DNA from: Meconema thalassinum
Taxonomy: Eukaryota > Arthropoda > Insecta > Orthoptera > Tettigoniidae
Length of the DNA: 64,000 bases
Direction of reading: 5' to 3'
NCBI GenBank assembly: GCA_946902985.2
Contig: OX336395.1
Coordinates: 12,874,708 to 12,938,707 of the forward strand
A program made the translations under genes and the position numbers. Below are positions 10,151 through 21,420 of the stretch, one piece after another. The notes under the pieces were generated by a model that did not search any database, was not told the origin of the DNA, and worked only from the letters and a program-made list of their open reading frames with translations. Each line of letters opens with the position of its first letter. Positions within the stretch are counted from its first letter, which is position 1.

Positions 10151-12229
10151 GGCTGATCTTGTAGGTTCCATCCTCATCACATGCCTGTACCACCGTAGTC
10201 TAGATGTGCTGACTCGGTCTAATAGGGATGTCTTTATTCCAACTTGTTTCCTCACCTCCTCGTTCTTTAACTTGTCCATCTTGGCCTTATGGATGGTGGA
10301 TCTAAGAAATGTCATCTCTGATGCTTGCAGTCTTGATGCATCTCTCTTTGTAAGGGTGCATGTTTCAATACCATAGATAATATTGGTATAAAGTAGCTGT
10401 TAAACATCACCAGTTGAGCTGGTTTTCGAATCATGTCATACCATAGAAGTGTCCTTACTTGTTGGTAGAATTCTGATCCCTTTTGCACTCTGTTGGTAAT
10501 TTCTTTACTGACCAAATTATCACTGGAGATTACACTTCCAAGGTAAGGAAAACTGTCCACACACTCCAGCTGGTGGTCTCCTAGTTTAACACTTGATGGA
10601 CGCCCATCTCTGTTGACTGCCATCACCACTGTCTTGTCTCTCTGATGTTGAGGTTATATTCCTGGAACTGGGATTTCCATACATTGAGTCTGGTCTGTAC
10701 TTCTTCTGTTTCACCCCAAATCATATCATCAGCAAAGGTCACTGCATGCAATTCACCTAACTTTTCCTTGACGTTCTTCATTATATTATCCATAATAGTG
10801 ATGAACAGTTGTGGGGACAGTGCACCGCCTTGCTGAACTCCACTCTTAGTATCAAACCATGATGATCGTCCTTCCCCAATTTGTACCCAGCTAACACAGA
10901 CTTTGTACAGCATCTGAACTTTCCTTAATAGTCCCTCAGGCACATTTCTTTTCCTCAGGCACTCCCAGATCTTATCACTTATAACACTATCATAGGCCAT
11001 CTCTATATCTAGGAATACAATGACCAGGTTCTTGCCTTTCTCCACATATTTTTCCATCAGCATGCGGGTGGTGAAAATTAGATCCATTGTCGATCTCTTA
11101 TTTCTGAAACCATATTGCTCCTCCTCCAACTGCGGTTCTATGATGGTTCTTATTCTTCTTTCTACGATCCTCTCTAGAATTTTCAGCCCTTGAGACAGCA
11201 GGGTTATTCCTCTATAGTTGGTGGGTTTCCTTCTGCTGCATTTCTTAAACAGGGGAATTATAACGCGTTGAATTTTAATATAATAATACACGGCATAAGC
11301 CCAAAATTCAACATTATGAATAATTAAAACACCCTTGCTTCAATTTGCAGGTATTTTGTTGTCTGTCCATATGGCATTGAGTACTCTGTGCAGCCATTGT
11401 ATGCCCTGGATGCCTGCTCTCTTTATCATGTCTGCATTCACTTCATCTGCACCACAAGATTTTCCTTTAGGCATAGATTTTATGGCTGCCTCAGTTTCCG
11501 TCCAAGTGATGGGAGGTTCCTCATTGTAGGCGTGGATTTCCGGTTCTATATTTTGTTCTTGAACTGGTCTATTAAGTAGGTGGTCAAAATGGTTCTTCAG
11601 GACTTCTCTCATGTCACTATCTGCTCTAACCAGATTTCCATTTTCATCTTCAAGGGCCTTTATGGTTTCATTGGTTTTCTTTTACCTCTGATTACACTAT
11701 ACAGTAGTTTCCTATTGTCTCTGCTGTCCAGTTTCTGAGTGAATATCTTCCATGCCTTGGTCTATTCATCTGCAACTGTCCTTTGTCCAGTTTCTTGTTT
11801 CGGTACATTTGTTCGAAGCTTCTGATCTTTGTCTCGTCTCTAGTAAGTTCCGGTTTATTTTTCTCCTGATCCCTTTCTTTCCGCACAAGATTTCTCTCCC
11901 TGATTGCTGCTCCCTCTTTCGTTCCACCAAGGTGTTTCCTTCTCCCTTGTTTTCTTTCCACTAACTTCGGTTGTTTCCTTTACCAATGAGTCCCTTAGTC
12001 TGGTCCACTTTTCCCGTCGTCTATTGGTAACAGGGTTTTTATCCGGTTCTGATACTCAGTTCTTTTCTCTGTTTTCTGGAGTTCCCATACTTTTATTTTT
12101 GGCATTTTCCCGTTGTGTCCTTTTGGCACATGGAAGTTTTTCAGGTCCGCTACAAATAGAGAGTGGTCACTGTCAAGGCTACTCTAACATCTGTTACCAT
12201 TCTACTCCTTTCCTCATCTGTGATGACAC
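10150..12229 (-). pseudogene. second LINE, 5'-truncated and broken (end of endonuclease, RT, C-terminus)
   Basis: Fragments in three frames read in order from the right. About 12229-11960: VITDEERSRMVTDVRVA and DSDHSLFVADLKN, the end of an endonuclease with its SDH motif, then a basic linker. 11612-11340: WTETEAAIKSMPKGKSCGADEV, the RT fingers. 11291-10623: KPTNYRGITLL, motif A FLDIEMAYDSV, motif B GVQQGGALSP, catalytic TFADDM. 10629-10312: FPYLGSVIS and following. Then RLRWYRHVMRMEPTR at about 10160-10220. At least four frame breaks exist and the 5' end of the endonuclease is missing. It differs clearly from the RTE copy at 5.2-8.3 kb (GVQQGGALSP against GVRQGDGLSP), so it is a separate family; clade not assigned. 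Confidence 0.8.
11267..11312. mobile_element. 46-bp palindromic insertion inside the second LINE
   Basis: Ten-base inverted ends gttgaatttt (11267-11276) and aaaattcaac (11303-11312) flank an AT-rich centre. It falls where the RT reading is interrupted: the KIPAN side and the VIIPLFKK side should be nearly adjacent, but about 60 extra bases separate them. It may be a tiny MITE-like insertion or filler DNA. No clear target duplication. Confidence 0.4.
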
Positions 12230-12761
12230 GTAAAATAAATAAATTATTGCCCTTTTTCAAACAACCTTGAATATTTATGGTTAAGTCGTGCAGTTAAATT
12301 AATTGGGAACTTCAAAAATCCTTGGTATATTTGTGTGTGCTAGTGGAACTGGGACTCTGTGTATTGAGATTTTGAATTGTCTTAATTTCATGACCACTCG
12401 ATTACATGATATGCAACTGTAGCTTATCGTGTCAACATTTAATGTTCTGAGTTAGTGACTTTTGGGATTCGTGTTTGAGAAAAGTTCCAAAATGTCAGTA
12501 AGTTTTATAAATTCAAGCTTGTGTTTCTTTTCATCTAGAATCAAACACCTGTTTAATTTCTATTAAATTGAAATACAATAGTATCAATTTTGTTGGTGAA
12601 TATGTAACACTGTAGTGACATAAAAGTATTGGATTCTGAGAAATAATGTATGTTGTGTTATGATAGGAACGTATACATGGTAAGTATATGGTATTCTTTT
12701 ATACTTTTGTCTTGTGAAACTTTCAAAACCTTGAATGTATAAGTCAGAAAAATATAAGTAA
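12230..12761. other. AT-rich intergenic DNA, nothing recognised
   Basis: Separates the last LINE from the Helitron-dominated right part. No motif seen. Confidence 0.5.
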
Positions 12762-14260
12762 CTAGCTGTACCCGGCATAAGTTGCAATGCCAATCAAAGA
12801 ACGTTTTGGCGTTGTAATTGTGTTTCTTGAAGTGCTTTTGGAAACAATCTTTTTTCAATTTCCGTTAACTGCCTCTAAACTGTCGCAAAATGGATTAACT
12901 AATTTAGAAACATTCGCATGAGCGTGCACAACAATTCACCAAAGTTTCATCACAATCGGACGAATGGGATATGAACGCATACGGAATTTTGTTTAAACGA
13001 TTCGTGCGTTGTCACTCATTTTTTTAATTAACTCTTGCGCTACCTACTGTGAAATGTATTTACTAAGTTAGAAACCTTCACGTAAGTGTACACAACAACT
13101 CAACAAAGTTGAATCGCAATCGATGAATGGTATATGAACGCATACGGGATTTTGTTGAAACATTTCGTGCGTCGTCACTCATTTGTTGCATCTACTCTTA
13201 CTCTACCTATTGTAAAATGGATTTAGTAAGTCGAAAACCTTCCCAGGCGTGTACACAACAACTCATTAAAGTTTCATCGCCATCAGATGAATAGCATATG
13301 AACGCATACGGGATTCTGTTTAAACGATACGCGTGCCGTCACTCATTTGTTGAATCTACTCGTACGCTACCTATTGAAAAACAAATTTACTAAGCCTGAA
13401 ACTTTTCCTGGAGTGTACTCAACGATTCACCAAATTCTCATCGCAATCGGATGAATGGTATATGACTGCATATGGGACTCTTTCGAAACGATTCGCGTGC
13501 CATCGCTCATTTTTTGAATCTACTAGTGCGCTACCTATCGTGAAATGCATGTACTAAGCCAGACACCTTCCCTGGAGTGTACACAACAATTCACCAAAGT
13601 TTCATCGCAATCGAATTAATAGTATATGCACGCATACGGGACTTTGTTGAAGCGATTCGCGCACCATCGCTCATTTGTTGAATCTACTCGTGCGCTACCT
13701 ATTGTAAAATGGATTAACTAAGCCAGAAAACTTTCCTGGAGTGCACATAACAATTCACCAAAGTTTCATCACAATCGGATGAATGGTATATGAACGCAGG
13801 TGGTCTTTGTTGAAACGAATCGCACGCCATTTTGTTGAAGCAACTCGCCCGCCATCTATTGTAAATTGGAATTACTATGCATATAACTTTCCCGGAAGTG
13901 TGCACAACAACTCACCGAAATTTGATCGCAATCGGATGAATTGTATATGAACGCATAGCCAAACCTCATTTGTTTAAACTGCACGCGCGTTACCTATTGT
14001 AAATTGTATTAACTATGCCTATAACCATCGCGGAAATGTGTTAAACAACCCACCAAAATTTGGTCGCAATCGGATGAATTGTAGACTATATCAACGCTTC
14101 GCCAAAACTCATTTGTTAAACTACTCGCGCGCTATCTATTGTAAATTGGATTAACTATGCCTATAATGATTTCGGAAGTGTGCACAACTCACCAAATTTT
14201 GATCGCAATCGGATGTATGATTTATGAACGCATAAAAGACGAACAAACGAACATCCCTTT
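12762..14260 (-). mobile_element. non-autonomous Helitron fragment (Helitron-D) with internal tandem repeats
   Basis: At 12762 the minus strand ends in GCCGGGTACAGCTAG followed by T. This is the Helitron 3' signature: half of a GC-rich hairpin, a short spacer, CTAG, and a T flank. The left half of the hairpin is eroded. The element runs rightwards and is made mostly of tandem units (see 12940-14220). Its 5' end near 14250 reads GGGATGTTCGTTTGTTCG on the minus strand, like other insect Helitron 5' regions, but no clean TC terminus is visible because a HINE abuts at 14261. No coding sequence. Confidence 0.6.
12940..14220. repeat. nine degenerate tandem units of ~163 then ~138 bp
   Basis: The phrase caccaaagtttcatcgcaatcgg recurs with variants near 12952, 13117, 13279, 13443, 13606, 13771, 13928, 14066 and 14204. 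The first intervals are 162-165 bases and the last two about 138, so the right-hand units lost ~25 bases. Each unit also carries ATGAACGCATACGGGA-like and CGCTACCTATTGTAAA-like blocks. Units are 75-90 percent alike by eye. Confidence 0.85.
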
Positions 14261-15784
14261 TTAGCCTATTTTCAATTTTGAAAAAATAGGCTTATGAGAT
14301 CACCTTTTGTCCGTGTGTGTGTGCGTGTGTGTGTGTGTGTGATTCGTGTGTGTGTCCCCCCCTAATAAAATCTAAACGGCAGGAGCGATTTCAATGAAAC
14401 TCGGAAAGTTCATAGCACTATTCCCGGTGACCTCGACCGTGCCCTTCAAATTTTGTTACGACTCACCAATCCAACATGGCGGCTGTGCGAAATATTTCAC
14501 CAGCATTCAATATCTCCGAAACTATTACCGATATTACCCTGACATTTTCTATGGTGATAGAGGGAACTGCTATAAGTTCACTTATGTGACTTTTGAAAAC
14601 CTGGTAACTACAAAACCAACATGGAGGCCAAGCGAATTTGCGACATTTAAATAGACGTTTCTCGTGATTTGTCCAACCAAACGCAATGAAACTTGGTACA
14701 GTATATGTTTATATTTATTGTAATGCACCGACATCTAACTTCGTTCAATTGTTTACATAATCACAAGATGGCGGATGTGCGAAATATTTCACCGGCATTC
14801 TATGTCTCTGAAACTATTAGCGGTATCTCCCTTAAACTTTGTACGGAGATAAAGGACACTACTGGAAGTCCATCTATAAGACTTTCAAAAACCGGTTAAC
14901 TACAAAACGAACATGGCGGCCACGCGAATTTGAAAATTTTAAATAGACCTTTCTCGCGATTTAATGTTCCAAGCGCACTGAAACCTGGTACAGGAAATAT
15001 TTATACACATTATAATCCACTGGTATCTAATTTAGTTCAATTGTTTACATAACCTCAAGATGGCGGCAGTGCGAATTTTAAAATTAAGTTTTTATTTCTT
15101 GTGATGTAGTCATGCGATCGAAGTGAAAGTTTGAATAATGAACCTACGCTATAATTTTCCTTTAATGGTACATGACTCTATGGCCTATACATTTAACAAT
15201 CCAACATGGCGACCATCCGAAATATTTAGACGATACTGAATATCTACGAATCTATTTTAGCAATCAAACTGCATTTTTTAATGTTCATAGGGGCTATGAA
15301 CTTAAGTTCACCTATAGGACTTTAAATAACCTGGTGATCACAAATCCAACATGGCGGTGACGCGAATTATAAATATTCACATGGTCGTTTCTCGCAATTT
15401 AACCATCCGAGTGCAGTGAAACTTGGTACAGTAAATCCTTATACGAATGTTAATCCACTGGCATCTAATTTATTTCAATTGTTTCCATAACCTCAAGATG
15501 GCAGCTGTGTAAAATTTTAAAATCTCCGTGTTTTTTCTTGTGTCCTAATTTTGCGATTGAAGTTTGAATACTACACGTTCACAATAATCTGCATGTAACA
15601 GTACATAACTCTAGGACCTACATATATAAAATCCAACATGGCGACCATCCGAAATATTTAGTGGTTCTTAATATCTACGAATCTATTACAGCAATTAAAC
15701 AGAAATTGTGCATGTTGATAGTGGCAATTAACATGAGTAGGATATATGAAAATAGGCTGTATAGTTCTTCACGGAACTACTTGT
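14261..15784 (+). mobile_element. HINE-A: Helentron-type (Helitron2-like) non-autonomous element
   Basis: Structure matches Helentron-associated interspersed elements such as DINE-1. The 5' end TTAGCCTATTTTC (14261-14273) immediately forms a hairpin with AAAATAGGC. A GT-rich microsatellite follows. The complement of the 5' motif, GAAAATAGGCT, recurs at 15748-15758 just before a 3' hairpin, TAGTTC (15762-15767) pairing with GAACTA (15774-15779), and the element ends CTTGT. It sits between T residues. The interior is degenerate tandem repeats (about 293-436 bp apart) with repeated ATGGCGGC blocks and a GAAACTTGGTACAG phrase. No coding capacity; it would need a Helentron Rep-helicase in trans. 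Confidence 0.75.
14308..14356 (+). repeat. GT-rich microsatellite in HINE-A
   Basis: Imperfect (GT)n just after the 5' hairpin. HINE-B copies have the same tract in the same place, so it is a structural part of the family. Confidence 0.9.
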
Positions 15785-17080
15785 TATCTACTATATAAAG
15801 CCCAAATACCACTCACAGACTGACTCACTCATTCATTCATCACGAAATCTCAGAAACCACCGAATGGATTGGAATGAAATTTGGTATCCAGCTTCCTCAA
15901 GGGCCGCAAACGCCCACGAAGAAAGGATTTATGGATATTCAGGTTCTAAAGGGGTGTTAAGGGGGTAGGCATGCATTTCATTGAATAGCAATATCTCCCG
16001 ATTGGTTTCATTGGGGGATGTGATACTCGGCATATAAACTCATCATTAAAAATAAGAAGACATGTGTCTGAGGGTTTTTCGATGTGGTGTATATTATGAG
16101 GTGAAAGGGGTGAAAAGTGGGGGTTGAAGGATTCCTAACGGAGCGTGTATCTCTTAAACGACATAGGCGAGGAGTTTGGAACTCAGCCGAAAAAAATCAG
16201 CATTAAAAATAACTAAACAGGTGTTTGACCGTTTTTTCATAAATCCAATTTAAGGGGCCCATGGGGAGGGGTGAAATTATGGGGGAGGGGGGGGGGGAAA
16301 CGTAATATGTCTAAGTGTAAAATTATACATGGCACAGAAACCACCGAACGGATTGGAATGAAATTTTGATGCAGCTTACTCAAGGGCCGCAAACGCCCAC
16401 TAAGAAAGGATTTTTGGATATTCAGGTTCTAAAGGGGTGTTAAGGGGGTAGACCTGCATTTCATTGAATAGCAATATCTCCCGATTGGTTTCATTGGGGG
16501 ATGTGATACTCGGCATATAAACTCATCATTAAAAATAAGAGGGTTTTTCGATGTGGTGTATATTATGAGGTGAAAGGGGTGAAAAGTGGGGGTTGAAGGA
16601 TTCCTAACGGAGCGTATATCTCTTAAACGACATAGGCGAGGAGTTTGGAACTCAGCCGAAAAAAATCAGCATAAAAAATAACTAAACAGTTGTTTGACCG
16701 TTTTTTCCTAAATCCAATTTAAGGGGACCATGGGGTGGGATGAAATTAGGGGGGAGGGGGGGAATCGTAATATGTCTAAGTGTAAAATTATACATGGCCT
16801 ATGTTGTAGACAATAATACATTACATCTTTTTTGTCTCTTGCTATTTCATCATACGACGAATACTTACGGAGTTATTAACGATTTTGTACTTTTTGGCCG
16901 GAATTTTCAAAGTCCCAGGAATGACATAAAAATTGATTCGAATGAAATTTCAAAAAATAGTTTTTTTAATACTTTTATTATATTTTTCACGTCTTTTAGG
17001 GTCCGAAACTGACATGATATTTTGATGTTATTTTTCGTCCCATGCATTTTTGGTTTCAGGTGATAGAATTTTTTTCCACT
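15785..17080 (+). repeat. satellite: first two monomers, fused and truncated
   Basis: The monomer begins tctactatataaagcccaaa at 15787 and runs to about 16330, where it breaks off inside ATACATGGC and jumps into the ACAGAAACCACCGAA block of a second monomer, which continues to 17080. The second copy carries a small deletion (AATAAGAGGGTTTTTC at about 16530) that recurs in monomers at 41.58 and 49.5 kb, linking these units by descent. The junction is a typical unequal-exchange scar. The expected last ~16 bases of the monomer are missing where Helitron-C starts. Confidence 0.85.
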
Positions 17081-17100
17081 AATATATAAAAATGAGATGG

Positions 17101-17114
17101 TGTGTGTCTGTCTT

Positions 17115-17147
<33 letters not shown>

Positions 17148-17153
17148 GTGTTA
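17101..17153 (+). repeat. (GTCT)n microsatellite at the Helitron-C 5' end
   Basis: About ten GTCT-like units. Similar shorter tracts recur at about 17799-17825 and 19206-19225, each followed by a TATAACTCG-like phrase, so part of Helitron-C is an internal duplication. Confidence 0.9.
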
Positions 17154-17289
17154 CTCAATAACGCAAGAACCACTGGTCCGATTTAAATGAAATTTTGCCT
17201 GGATGTAGCTGAAATACCATGTTTACATATAGGATACTTTTAATTTCGATATTTTGCACTATTAAGAAATTGCAACCTTTTTAGTGACG

Positions 17290-17645
17290 TCACTACACCC
17301 TTTGATATAAAAATTTCATACTTCCATATCAAATAAAAAGAGAACGCTAAGAAATAGCAAACTTTTGACGGCACATTCGAGCTAGGAAATTAAATTTCCT
17401 ATCCGAAAGGTCCTTATCACTTTTCGTGTATCTCCAACGGTTAGCGAGTAAAACCTACTTTTGTGACGTCACTACTCCCTTTGGTTTCAAAATTTCATAC
17501 TTCCATTTCAAATAAAAAGGGAACGCTAAGAAATAGCAAACCTTTGATGGTATACACGAGCTTAAGCATTTAATTTTCTATCCAAAAGGTTATTATCACT
17601 TTTCGTGTATCTCCAACGGTTAGCGAGTAAAACCTAAATTTGTGC
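17290..17645 (+). repeat. two ~176-bp tandem units in Helitron-C
   Basis: Each unit carries GTGACGTCACTAC, AAAGGGAACGCTAAGAAATAGC and CTCCAACGGTTAGCGAGTAAAACC. The same unit occurs reversed at about 42300-42480 and 50215-50400 in Helitron-B, so Helitrons B and C share sequence. Each unit includes the CRE-like palindrome TGACGTCA. Confidence 0.85.
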
Positions 17646-18036
17646 AATAAAACACGGTCAACACCGAGCGGTGCAGTATATCTCTACATGTATAAAAAAG
17701 AAAATTTGTCTGTTTTTTTTCTGAATTTCTACGGAAAATTGAGTTATTTACACGTTTCAGACTGTTTTATGATCGATGCGCGCGAATATAATGTTTTGGT
17801 CTGTCTGTCTGTCTGTTTGTTTGATTGTCTGTGGACAAATTTGTTCCTTTATAACTCGAGAACGGCTGGGTGTATCAACGTACAATTCGGTACACTTATC
17901 CATCATAGGCACGACATTAATCATTGATGTAACTCTTCTCCGTACCTCTCATAAAAAGGGGCCTACCGCCTTAAATTACATGCTCAAATAGGAGTAGAAG
18001 GACGAGACAAAGCTCATTTTCAGGCCCTCAATGTGA

Positions 18037-19622
18037 GTGACAAAACTTGAAGGCCCTAAAGGGTCCCCGAAAACCAAATTTTTAGGCCATAAAACCAACC
18101 GTTGTTTGAGATATTCCCAGAAAACTAATTTCATTTTACAAACTAATGAACGAATGCAAGCCGTAACCATGGCAACAGATTCTCAGAGGTCCATCTATTG
18201 CTGTAAGACGGCAGTTCCATTAATTACATTAGTGTGAAAGTTTGCAAACGGCTAGAAGGTTATCACGGAACCAAATTAAGCTGTAAAATTAATCAATACG
18301 TATAATGCGCTTAAGGGGGGGTCAGGGATACTCTAGAATTTTTTCACGTGATTTACACCTGCGGGTGTGGTACGGCAGGTCTATTATATTCCTATCCCTA
18401 TATTATATTATTATTATTAGTATTATATTATGGCGTACAACGACGACACAAAGCCCCTCTGTGCCAGAAACAAAACTCGGGAACCCTAAAGGGTCCTCGA
18501 AAACTACATTATAAGACTCTAAAACCAACAGTTTCTGTTATATTCCCAGAAAACTAATTTAATTTAATTTAACAAACCAATGAAGTAATGCAAATCTGTA
18601 ACCATGACAACATTATCTCAAGGGGTGGCATCCAACTTTCCATCTATTTCTGTAAGAAGCAATGCCACTCCATTTATTACATTTCTGTGGAAGTTTGCAA
18701 ATGGCTATAAGGTTATCACGGAACCAACGTAGACTGTATAATTCATCAATGCAATTAAGGGGGTCAAGTGGTAACCTAGATTTTTTCATGCAATTTTCGC
18801 GTGCGACATATAGTACAGAAGGTCTATTATATCTCCAAACAGCAACATTATTATCAAAAATTCCTGAATTGAATCAGCTTTTTTTTGCGACTTTTAGGAA
18901 TTTGGGTCATTTGAGGCTAAAGAACCTGAATTTTCTTTATAATTTATGAAAGAGGTCTTCCTGTGTATGGGGACCTAACACAAGGTAGAGGGTCAGTTTG
19001 TCTGTGACGCGTATTGCGTTTCGTCTACAAGGCTATCAATTCTATTTCACGTCAGGAAGTACACGTTAGGTGAATTGAGTTTGAGAGCACATTTTAACTT
19101 TTTTTTGTCGACCTAAGGGTTCATCGTAAGGATGATTTTTTTGATATTGTGTGGTAGATATACCCATATTAGGGTATCTGGGTGATATGTTGTAGGCAAT
19201 AGAATTGTCTGTCTGTCTTTCTGTGTATCTTTATGTACGCCTATAACTCGTGTTCGGATGCTTGGTGTATCGTAAAATTAAGTATGGTAAACATGAGTCA
19301 ATACACCAAACGTTTATAAAACTCCTCACCATACTTTTCATAGAGTAGAAGGGTGAATATAGGGAAAAACTTCTCAAAATACATGCTAAAACAGGCGAAA
19401 TATAAAAATTATCGTAGAAGGACGACCAAAGCATATGTTGCGCTTCTCAATGTGAGACACAAAATTCGCGAGTCTATAACGGGTCTCCGAAAACCACATT
19501 TTAAGGCCCTTAAATTAACAGTGTGTGAGATATTCCCAGAAAACTAACTTCGTTCTGATAAACTTATGGAGGAATGACAAACCGCTAACCATTGCAACAG
19601 AATCTCAATTGATAATAACTGG
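18037..19622 (+). repeat. three degenerate ~430-bp repeats in Helitron-C
   Basis: Units near 18037, 18467 and 19452 share CCCTAAAGGGTCC, GATATTCCCAGAAAACTAA and CCATGACAACA-like blocks. The third is truncated and leads straight into the Helitron 3' end. Between the second and third (about 18840-19440) the sequence is poorly conserved. Confidence 0.7.
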
Positions 19623-19665
19623 TGTTTACACCGAACACCGTTCGAAGAACGGGTACTTCTGCTAG

Positions 19666-20490
19666 TCTAGTATATAAAGCTCAAATACCACTCACTGACT
19701 GACTCACTCACTCATTCATTCATCACGAAATCACAGAAACCACCGAACGGATTGGAATGAAATTTTGTATGCAGCTTCCTCAAGGGCGGTAAACGTCCAC
19801 TAAGAAAGGATTTTTGGATATTCAGGTTCTAAAGGGGTGTTAAGGGGGTAGACCTGCATTTCATTGAATAGCAATATCTCCGGATTGGTTTCATTGGGGG
19901 ATGTGATACTCGGCATATAAACTCATCATTAAAAATAAGAAGACACGTGTCTGAGGGTTTTTCGATGTGGTGTATATTATGAGGTGAAAGGGGTGAAAAG
20001 TGGGGGTTGAAGGATTCCTAACGGAGCGTGTATCTCTTAAACGACATAGGCGAGGAGTTTGGAACTCAGCCAAAAAAAACAGCATAAAAATAACTAAACA
20101 GGTGTTTGACCGTTTTTTCCTAAATCCAATTTAAGGGTCTCATGGGGAGGGGGAAACGTAATATGTCTGAGTGTAAAATTATACATGGCCTATGTTGTAG
20201 ACAATAACACATTACATCTTTATTGTATCTTGCTATTTCATCATACGACGAATACTTACGGAGTTATTAATGATTTTGTACTTTTTGGCCGGAATTTTCA
20301 AAGTCCCAGGAATTACATAAAAATTGATTCGAATGAAATTTCAAAAAATAGTTTCTTTTAATACTTTTATTATATTTTTCACGTCTTTTAGGGTCCGAAA
20401 CCAACATGATAATTTGATGTTTTTTTTCTCTCATGCATTTTTGGTTTCAGGTGACAGAATTATTTTCCACTAGGACCGATGCTTTATCTA
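19666..20490 (+). repeat. satellite monomer (825 bp)
   Basis: A complete monomer from tctagtatataaagc to accgatgctttatcta, lying between the 3' end of Helitron-C and the 5' end of Helitron-A. It shares variants with the monomer before the second Helitron-A (25995-26769), such as AAAAACAGCAT and GGTCTCATGGGG-like bases, supporting a segmental duplication. Confidence 0.85.
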
Positions 20491-20559
20491 TCTATATATA
20501 TATATAAAGCTCAATGTTTGTCTGTCTGTTTGTCTGTTATGTATACAAATCCACACCGT

Positions 20560-21420
20560 TTCACCGATCTGAACCAAAATTTGTATACTTACCCTTCGGA
20601 ACCCTGCGGGTAACCCTGTCCACTTGAAATTTCCGACAGACCACCCCATTTCCTGCATTTAGGCCCTTTGGCAAACTTCTACACCGTTTCACCTATCCGA
20701 ACCAAAATTTGTATACCTACCCTTTGCAACCCTGCGGGTAACCCTGTCCACTTGAAATTTCGGACAAACCACCCCATTCTCTGGATTTAGGCCCTTTGGC
20801 CCAAATCTACACCGTTTCACCGATCAGAACCAAAATTTGTATACTTACCCTTTGGTACCCTGCGAGTAACACTGTCTGCTTGAAATTGCGGACAGACCAC
20901 TCCATTCCCTGCATTTAGGCCCTTTGGCACAAATCTACACCGTTTCACCGATCAGAACCAAAATTTGTATACTTACCCATTGGTACCCTGCGAGTAACAC
21001 TGTTTGCTTAAAATTGCGGACAGACCATTCCATTCCCTGCATGTAGGCCCCTTGGCTCAAATCTACACCGTTTCACCGATCTGAACCAAAATGTGTATAC
21101 TTACCCTTTGTAACCCTGTAAATATCACTGTCCACCTAAAATTTCGTACAGACCACCCCATTTCCTGCATTTAGGCCCTTTGCCAAAAATCTATATCGTT
21201 TCACCGATCCAGACCAAAATTTTTATACTTACCCTTTCGAACCCTGCGGGTAACCCTGTCCACTTGAAATTGCGGACAGATCACCCCATTCCCTGCATAT
21301 AGGTCCTTTGGCTCAAATCTACACCGTTTCACCGATCAGAATCAAAATGTGTATACTTACCCTTTGGTACCCTGCGAGTAACACTGTCTGCTTGAAATTG
21401 CGGACAGACCACTCCATTCC
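20560..21420 (+). repeat. seven ~123-bp tandem units, Helitron-A 5' region
   Basis: Units carry ACACCGTTTCACCGATC, AACCAAAATTTGTATAC, CTTACCC, and CCTGCATTTAGGCCCTTTGG. AACCAAAATTTG starts recur at about 20572, 20701, 20829, 20949, 21078, 21205 and 21330. A related single phrase (ACACCGTTGCGCCAATC then AACCAAAATTTGC on the minus strand) lies in the 5' region of Helitron-B at about 48560-48620, suggesting a common ancestor. Confidence 0.9.

Larger units (their letters stand above)
17081..19665 (+). mobile_element. Helitron-C, non-autonomous
   Basis: The 3' end is textbook Helitron: CCGTTC (19638-19643), loop GAA, GAACGG (19647-19652), spacer GTACTTCTG, CTAG (19662-19665), then a host T. The 5' end at about 17081 reads aatatataaaaatgagatgg and runs into a long GTCT microsatellite, as insect Helitrons do, but the exact TC start is not clear (candidates 17075-17083) and the flanking monomer is slightly deleted. 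The interior is tandem repeats with no Rep or helicase coding. It lies at the junction of two satellite monomers, the same place used by Helitrons A and B. Confidence 0.75.
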
